Below, one piece after another: positions 42,504 through 47,157 of a stretch of 47,157 bases of DNA (its first letter is position 1; every line of letters begins with the position of its first letter). This DNA comes from Alphaproteobacteria bacterium (GTDB lineage Bacteria; Pseudomonadota; Alphaproteobacteria; Caulobacterales; Caulobacteraceae). The position numbers and the translations under genes were made by a program. The stretch is taken from contig JAHKAM010000023.1 of assembly GCA_018826515.1 (NCBI GenBank), positions 1 through 47,157 on the forward strand. The letters are read 5' to 3'. The notes below the pieces were generated by a model that saw only the letters and a list, made by a program, of their open reading frames with translations, did no database searches and was not told where the DNA came from.

Positions 42504-43217
42504 TTAATCGGGCAGAACGAACGTCATGTTGAAGGTCACCCGTGCGCCAACGGCGGCGCCGTCAACCTCACGCGGCGAGACCCGGGCGCGACGGGCGCCC
42601 GCGAGCGCCGCCTGGCCGAAGCCGGCTCCGGTCGGATCCTCCGAAATGATCCGGCAGTCCGACATCGAACCGTTCGGATTCACCAGGCAGTCCAGGCTGA
42701 CCCGACCGCGTTCGATACCGCGCGACTGAGCCCGCTCGGGGAACTCGGCCGAAGGCTGACGCGACCAGGCCGGGTTCCGGATCACCGACGGACGCGGCGG
42801 GGCCGGAGGGGCCGGAGGCGGCGGCGGACCGGGGACGATCACGGGCGGACCCGTATATTCGACTCGGTCTGCCTTCTTCACCGGCTCGATCGGCAGCGTC
42901 ACCGGAGGCGGCGGCGCGTTCGGAACGATGACCGGGGGACGCACCTGCAGCTTGGGCGGCGGGGGCGTGTCGGGCGGCGGCGGAGGCGGCGGCGGCGGAG
43001 GCGGCGGGATGGGCTCTATCAGCTCCACGTCCACCGACTCATCCGAGTAGTTGATCTCACGCAGCTTGAACTGGGCGTTGATGAAATAGAACGCCAGGAT
43101 CGAGAACAGGATGGCCACGACGATGACGCTGACCAGCAGCACGCCGGGGGGAACCCCCAGAAAGCCTTTCGGCTTCGGCGCATCGTACCTGGAACGGTGA
43201 TATTCAATATCTGTCAT
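42504..43217 (-). CDS. tonB: TonB-type energy transducer
   Basis: 237 aa. One membrane helix at residues about 22-47 (PPGVLLVSVIVVAILFSILA). A long proline-rich periplasmic spacer follows, with a run of 12 prolines and further PPPP blocks. The C-terminal TonB fold ends GRVSLDCLVNPNGSMSDCRI, GARRARVSPREVDG and FNMTFVLPD. It couples the proton-motive force from ExbBD to the outer-membrane receptors, including those in the island. It is last in the exbB-exbD-tonB operon, with 14 bp spacing to exbD. Confidence 0.92.
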   Translation of the reverse strand: MTDIEYHRSRYDAPKPKGFLGVPPGVLLVSVIVVAILFSILAFYFINAQFKLREINYSDESVDVELIEPIPPPPPPPPPPPPDTPPPPKLQVRPPVIVPNAPPPPVTLPIEPVKKADRVEYTGPPVIVPGPPPPPAPPAPPRPSVIRNPAWSRQPSAEFPERAQSRGIERGRVSLDCLVNPNGSMSDCRIISEDPTGAGFGQAALAGARRARVSPREVDGAAVGARVTFNMTFVLPD

Positions 43218-43231
43218 GATCTCACCGTTTC

Positions 43232-43669
43232 CTACTGAACATCCGTATCTTCACCGACCAGGGCAACGCTGTAGAAGCCGTTGTCCTGCAGCGAGTTCAT
43301 GACCTGCATGAAGTCGCCGTATCGGGTCGTGCGGTCAGCACGAATGAAGATGCGTTCGTCGGCGGGATTACGCCGGCCAATCTGAGCCGTCAGCTCGGAA
43401 CCGATCGAGTCCAGTTCGACAGGGAAGTCACCGAGGAACGCCTGGCCGTTGCTTTGGATCGAAATATAGATCGGCGTCGGCGGATTCGGTGCGAGCGGAG
43501 CGACGGCACGCGGCAGTTTCACTTCCACGGAGGGAGCGGCAAGAGGGGCCGCGACCATGAAGATGATGAGCAGAACCAGCATGATGTCCACGAACGGCGT
43601 GACATTGATCTCGCTGTTCTGCTCGACGTTGTATTTGCCGCCGCCGCCGCCTGAAAGTTTGGCGGCCAT
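43232..43669 (-). CDS. exbD: Biopolymer transport protein ExbD
   Basis: 145 aa. Single N-terminal membrane helix preceded by NVEQNSEINVTPFVDIMLVL, with the conserved proton-path Asp in the 'TPFVDIMLVLLIIF' motif. A periplasmic domain follows (ISIQSNGQAFLGDFPVELDS, FIRADRTTRYGDFMQVMNSL). ExbD with ExbB forms the proton channel that powers TonB. It sits 5 bp after exbB. TolR is the paralogue to exclude, and the tonB neighbour favours ExbD. Confidence 0.93.
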   Translation of the reverse strand: MAAKLSGGGGGKYNVEQNSEINVTPFVDIMLVLLIIFMVAAPLAAPSVEVKLPRAVAPLAPNPPTPIYISIQSNGQAFLGDFPVELDSIGSELTAQIGRRNPADERIFIRADRTTRYGDFMQVMNSLQDNGFYSVALVGEDTDVQ

Positions 43670-43674
43670 CGAGC

Positions 43675-44553
43675 TTACGCTCCCTTGTCGAGGTTACGCG
43701 AGATGGCGTTGGTCAGTTCGGCGCTGAAGCCGTCCGAACGGGTGCCGTACGCCGAGATGCGGGTGTTGAAGTAGTTGTAGAAGATAACGGCCGGGATGGC
43801 GGCGAACAGGCCGATACCCGTGGCCAGCAGCGCCTCGGCGATACCGGGGGCGACGACGGCCAGGTTGGTCGTGTTGGTGTTCGCGATGCCGATGAAGGAG
43901 TTCATGATCCCGTAAACGGTGCCGAACAGACCGATGAACGGTGCGGTCGAACCGGTCGAGGCGAGGAACTGCTGGCCGCCCGAAAGGCGCTTGGCCAGAC
44001 CGGCCTGCACGGCGGAGACAGCGGCCTGGGCGCGCATCAGGGCCGAGTCGGCGTGGTCGCCGGTGACCGAGAGGCCCGCCTGACGCGACAGTTCGATTTC
44101 GTCGGTCGCCGCGGCGGCCATATCGGCCAGCGGGTTGCCGTCAAACTCGTCCGAGGTGGCCACCCGGCGCATGTCCGCGATGGTGCGGGCCTGGCGGAAG
44201 TTCTCGAGGAACTGGTCGGTGCGGCGGTTCAGGGCGCCGAACTCGAACATTTTGATGAGGAGCAGAACCCAGGTGAAGATCGAGGCCAGAACCAGGCCGA
44301 TCATCACGGCCTTAACGACCGGGTCGGCTTCCATGAACATGCTGGCCGGGGTCATCTTGCCGTGGCTTTCGCCACCGACGACTGCGGGCTCTTCGGCCGG
44401 AGCGGCTTCAGGGGCGGCCGGAGCGGCGGCCGGAGCAGCGGCTGCGGCCGGATCGGCGGCGGGGGCATCCTGCGCGAGAACCGGCGTACCGGCCATCAGA
44501 ACGCCAGCGGCGGCCATGGCCAGGAGGATGTTGGTCTTCTTGATATCGAACAT
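43675..44553 (-). CDS. exbB: MotA/TolQ/ExbB proton channel protein
   Basis: 292 aa. It has an N-terminal signal peptide (NILLAMAAAGVLMAGTPVLA) and then an Ala/Pro/Glu-rich periplasmic stretch (residues about 30-60), both absent in short ExbB forms but seen in alphaproteobacterial ExbB. Three membrane segments follow: VKAVMIGLVLASIFTWVLLL, then GLFGTVYGIMNSFIGIANT and LLATGIGLFAAIPAVIFYNY. It forms the proton channel with ExbD. First gene of the operon; the leader of about 380 bp upstream is gene-free. Confidence 0.93.
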   Translation of the reverse strand: MFDIKKTNILLAMAAAGVLMAGTPVLAQDAPAADPAAAAAPAAAPAAPEAAPAEEPAVVGGESHGKMTPASMFMEADPVVKAVMIGLVLASIFTWVLLLIKMFEFGALNRRTDQFLENFRQARTIADMRRVATSDEFDGNPLADMAAAATDEIELSRQAGLSVTGDHADSALMRAQAAVSAVQAGLAKRLSGGQQFLASTGSTAPFIGLFGTVYGIMNSFIGIANTNTTNLAVVAPGIAEALLATGIGLFAAIPAVIFYNYFNTRISAYGTRSDGFSAELTNAISRNLDKGA

Positions 44554-44933
44554 AGTTCGCCAGTTCCTGCTGTTTGGTCTGACTTGTGGAACCCAAAAGA
44601 AACGGCCGCAGACGACGACCGCCCTCGATGAAATTCTTGTCCGCGGACAGGGTTAAGGGAACCCGGTCCTTGGAACGCCTTCTTACGCTTCCGGTTGCCT
44701 TGTGGCTTCCGGCGCGGCGCTGACGGACTTGGGGAAACCGTTTTCCCCGCCTCCAGCAACTGCCCGCTAAGGAACGCGGTCAAGCTCCTTTGGCGAACGC
44801 ATACCAGAGCGTCAAGTGCGGGACGGCGCTTTTCCCCTCGCAAGGGAGCCAGCGCGTCCGATGCTGAGGATTTAGCGAGAAAGCGACATTTTCGTGATGT
44901 CGGGACGCCGTCTCCGGGATTTCGGACGGGCGA
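44554..44933. other. Leader region of the exbB operon, no gene
   Basis: About 380 bp between exbB and tRNA-Phe. Frames are open but lack ribosome sites or family likeness. The promoter of exbBD-tonB should be here. No palindromic iron-box-like site was fixed by eye. Confidence 0.5.
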
Positions 44934-45009
44934 TGGTGCCTGGGGGCGGATTCGAACCACCGACACGCGGATTTTCAATCCGCTGCTCTACCAACTGAGC
45001 TACCCAGGC
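44934..45009 (-). tRNA. tRNA-Phe (anticodon GAA)
   Basis: 76 nt with encoded CCA. Acceptor GCCTGGG/CCCAGGC, D-arm TAGCTCAGTTGGTAGAGCA, anticodon GAA in loop TTGAAAA, T-arm GGTTCGAATCC. It lies downstream of yacG on the same strand, so it may be co-transcribed with the infA cluster. Confidence 0.97.
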
Positions 45010-45072
45010 GCACGCGTCGCGGCGCGAGGCGGCGTCTATAGGCGAGCGGTCCGGGGGTGTCCAGCCGTCTGA

Positions 45073-45237
45073 TCAGTCTTCGTCACGCTCATCCAGCGGG
45101 ACCTCGTCGACGCCCTCCGGAATGACATAGCCGCCAGTGAACCAGCGCTGCAGATCGACATCGGCGCAACGCTTGGAACAGAAGGGTTTGTAGGCCTCGA
45201 CCGCCGGCTGGCGGCGGCAGATGGGACAGGTCGCCAT
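45073..45237 (-). CDS. yacG: DNA gyrase inhibitor YacG-type zinc protein
   Basis: 54 aa. Zinc ribbon with two Cys pairs, MATCPICRRQ and FCSKRCADVDLQRWFTGGY, then an acidic tail (EGVDEVPLDERDED). YacG binds the GyrB C-terminus and inhibits gyrase. The start ATG follows the RNase E/G stop by two bases with GAGGG upstream, so it is translated in the same operon. Confidence 0.9.
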   Translation of the reverse strand: MATCPICRRQPAVEAYKPFCSKRCADVDLQRWFTGGYVIPEGVDEVPLDERDED

Positions 45238-45239
45238 GG

Positions 45240-46274
45240 TCAGCCCTCGTCCAGAATGAATGCGCCCGGCCCGATGGCCGGATCGCCGATGAGATGGGCC
45301 CTCGGCCCCAGTCGCGCCACCAGCGGGCCGGCCAGCGCCGCCTCGTCCGGGGCGCAGCGCAGGGTGATCCGCGGGAGCGTGGTGTCGGACAACAGGCCGT
45401 GGCGCAGGCTGCGGACCCCGTCCTGCGCCCGTTGTTCGGGACGGCGGCGACGGTCACGGCCGTTCAGGACCTCCTCCAGCGGGGTCAGCCGCCACGGCAG
45501 CGCCAGTTGCAGCACGCCGAACCGGTTGACGGGGCCGAAGACCACGTCCGGATCGCCGCCGAACGCCGCCTTCGCCGCCGCCAGAACCACATCGCCGTCC
45601 TGACCCGTTCCGATCAGGTCGACCGCCACGAGCCCGCCCCACCGCTTCAGCCGGATCATCCGCGCCGCCGCCTGCAGGCCCTGCCGATTCGCCCGCGTGC
45701 GCGCCGCCGCGCCAAAGGCGGTCCCCGGCGCCGGCGACAGGTCGAGATCGACGGCGATCATGGCGCGGGTGCGCTCGACGACAAGATCGAGCCCGGTGTC
45801 CGTGAACAGCGCGCCGGGCCAGCCCGCCTCCTCCTCCGCGTCCCGGCTCGCCTGGATGGCGGGCAGGCCGGTGACGGGCGTCACGCCGGGCGCGAGCCGG
45901 GCCAGGGTCGCGGCCACCGTCGGCCCGGGCGCCAGCAGGCGCGGCGCCCCCTCCCCCGCTCCGACCAGGCGCAGCGTCGGCCCCTTGCCCTCGCGCGGCT
46001 CGGCCGAGACCTCGACCTCGACCTTCTCACCCACGTCCAGTCGATCCTGTCCGCGAAACGGCAAAAAGCCGGGCGCGACCGGACCCAGATCCACGAAGGC
46101 GCCCTTCAGCCCCGGATGCACCTCGACGATTCGCCCGACGCAGCGCGCGCCCAGCCGGTGCTCGGCGACGTCGTCCTCGCGCTGGATCAGCAGATGTTCG
46201 AACCGGCCGTCCCGCGCGATCATCCCGCGCACCTCGCCGGGCGTGTCGTCCAGAAAGACCTCGATCTCGCTCAC
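45240..46274 (-). CDS. RNase E/G family ribonuclease (short form)
   Basis: 344 aa, shorter than RNase G (about 490) or RNase E. An S1-like domain is at the start (VGRIVEVHPGLKGAFVDLGP, GFLPFRGQ). The catalytic region has the two Asp-bearing segments MIAVDLDLSPAPG and GLVAVDLIGTG, the latter corresponding to the IDFIDM motif. The zinc-link CPxCxG and the dimerising small domain are missing, so activity may need a partner or be altered. Coupled downstream to yacG and 10 bp after maf. Confidence 0.82.
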   Translation of the reverse strand: MSEIEVFLDDTPGEVRGMIARDGRFEHLLIQREDDVAEHRLGARCVGRIVEVHPGLKGAFVDLGPVAPGFLPFRGQDRLDVGEKVEVEVSAEPREGKGPTLRLVGAGEGAPRLLAPGPTVAATLARLAPGVTPVTGLPAIQASRDAEEEAGWPGALFTDTGLDLVVERTRAMIAVDLDLSPAPGTAFGAAARTRANRQGLQAAARMIRLKRWGGLVAVDLIGTGQDGDVVLAAAKAAFGGDPDVVFGPVNRFGVLQLALPWRLTPLEEVLNGRDRRRRPEQRAQDGVRSLRHGLLSDTTLPRITLRCAPDEAALAGPLVARLGPRAHLIGDPAIGPGAFILDEG

Positions 46275-46284
46275 CGGACCGGGC

Positions 46285-46860
46285 TCATGGGCGCCAGCCG
46301 GCGCCGTTCAGCAGATTGACGGTCTCGAACAGAGGCAGGCCCATGACCGCCGGATAGCTGCCCACCAGCCGGGTCACGAAGGCGCCCGCCCGACCCTGGA
46401 TGCCGTAGCCGCCCGCCTTCCCCCGCCATTCGCCTGAAGCGACATAGGCGGCGATCTCGGCGTCGGACAGGACCTTGAAGCTGACCCGGGTGTCGACGAC
46501 CCGATGTCGCGTCTGCACCCCCGCCGTCACCGCTACCCCGGTGAAGACCCGGTGATTGCGCCCGGACATCAGTTTGAGGAAGCGCACGGCCTCGGCCTCG
46601 CCGGCCGGCTTTTCCAGCAGACGGCGGCCCACGGCCACCACGGTGTCGGCGGCCAGCACGACGGCGTCGGGCGACCCGGCCGCGACGGCCTCGGCCTTGG
46701 AGACGGCCAGCCGCGCGGCCAGACGCGACGGCGTCTCATCCTTCAGCGGGGTCTCGTCAATGTCGGCGGGTTCGATCCGGTCGGGCGTGATCCCGACCAG
46801 CGCCAGCAGTTCGATGCGGCGCGGGCTGGCCGAGGCCAGCACGAGTTCAGGACGCGACAA
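46285..46860 (-). CDS. maf: Maf-family nucleotide pyrophosphatase
   Basis: 191 aa. Family signature LVLASASPRRIELLALVG at the N-terminus, VVLAADTVVAVGRRLLEKP in the middle with the catalytic Asp, and AGGYGIQGRAGAFV and GSYPAVMGLPLFE at the end. It hydrolyses non-canonical or modified nucleoside triphosphates. Ten bp after infA on the same strand, a common alphaproteobacterial order. Confidence 0.95.
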   Translation of the reverse strand: MSRPELVLASASPRRIELLALVGITPDRIEPADIDETPLKDETPSRLAARLAVSKAEAVAAGSPDAVVLAADTVVAVGRRLLEKPAGEAEAVRFLKLMSGRNHRVFTGVAVTAGVQTRHRVVDTRVSFKVLSDAEIAAYVASGEWRGKAGGYGIQGRAGAFVTRLVGSYPAVMGLPLFETVNLLNGAGWRP

Positions 46861-46870
46861 GCGCGCGCCC

Positions 46871-47092
46871 TTACTTGAAGCGATAGGTGATGCGGCCCTT
46901 GGTCAGGTCATAGGGCGTCATCTCGACCAGGACCTTGTCGCCGGCCAGCACGCGGATGCGGTTCTTGCGCATCTTGCCGGCGGTGTGGGCGATGATCTCG
47001 TGGTCGTTGCCCTCGAGCAGCACGCGGAACGTCGCATTCGGCAGCAGTTCGCTGACGACGCCGGGAAACTCGAGCAGTTCTTCCTTAGCCAT
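46871..47092 (-). CDS. infA: Translation initiation factor IF-1
   Basis: 73 aa, the full length expected. OB-fold: [60 protein letters not shown], then [10 protein letters not shown]. Binds the A site of the 30S subunit. First gene of the infA-maf-RNase E/G-yacG run. Confidence 0.98.
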   Translation of the reverse strand: MAKEELLEFPGVVSELLPNATFRVLLEGNDHEIIAHTAGKMRKNRIRVLAGDKVLVEMTPYDLTKGRITYRFK

Positions 47093-47157
47093 GCGGCCTC
47101 TCGCGCCCTGTGAATACGAGTCAGAACGCGCGCCGGGCGAAAGCGCGCGTCGTTAAG

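Overview
The window looks like the chromosome of a high-GC alphaproteobacterium of the Caulobacterales, most likely Brevundimonas or a close relative. The reasons are the large TonB-dependent receptors with the 'VVITGSRI'-type N-terminus, a DUF1489 gene, a tRNA-His without the extra 5' G, and the infA-maf-RNase E/G-yacG order. This placement is inferred from family knowledge; no search was run.

Layout. (1) Positions 1-992: the 5' part of tuf and an upstream tRNA-Gly(TCC), both on the minus strand. (2) Positions 994-25645: accessory DNA that I interpret as an integrated island of about 24.7 kb. It is bracketed by a perfect 38-bp direct repeat, which is the 5' half of tRNA-Gly. One copy completes the intact tRNA-Gly beside tuf. 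The other is an orphan half gene just downstream of tRNA-Tyr, so an ancestral tRNA-Tyr / tRNA-Gly / tuf operon appears to have been split in the anticodon loop of tRNA-Gly. No integrase is recognisable, but decayed IS481-like and IS6-family transposase remnants lie at the left end. The cargo is dominated by exported or cell-surface proteins: two TonB-dependent receptors, three alpha/beta hydrolases (one a Tat-exported haloalkane dehalogenase-like enzyme), a double-active-site retropepsin-like protein coupled to an HELHH peptidase, an M10 metalloprotease, a cupin and two small exported proteins. It also carries many single regulators (MarR, MocR, AraC, a double winged-helix protein, and an OmpR-type protein whose receiver lacks the phosphorylation residues). 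(3) Positions 25760-47157: backbone. It holds tRNA-Tyr, rlmB, a TerC-family protein, hicAB, metG, a MATE transporter, a leucine-degradation set (methylcrotonyl-CoA carboxylase beta, methylglutaconyl-CoA hydratase, carboxylase alpha), small conserved proteins, a cNMP-binding/patatin protein, a Tam-like methyltransferase, tRNA-His, an M48 lipoprotein protease, exbB-exbD-tonB, tRNA-Phe and infA-maf-RNase E/G-yacG.

The backbone between 30.6 and 38.9 kb carries four copies of an unusual intergenic element. Each has two arms built from tandem 7-nt units (AGTGATT, AGTGGTT or AGTGGCT, and the complement on the other arm) around a GC-rich core of roughly 55-80 bp. The arms supply stop codons to neighbouring genes and can form long hairpins. 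Together with the tRNA-Gly half-gene island, this is the most notable structure in the window.

How the parts fit: exbB/exbD/tonB would energise the two island receptors. The island hydrolases and proteases suggest scavenging of an external organic substrate, but the substrate cannot be named from sequence.
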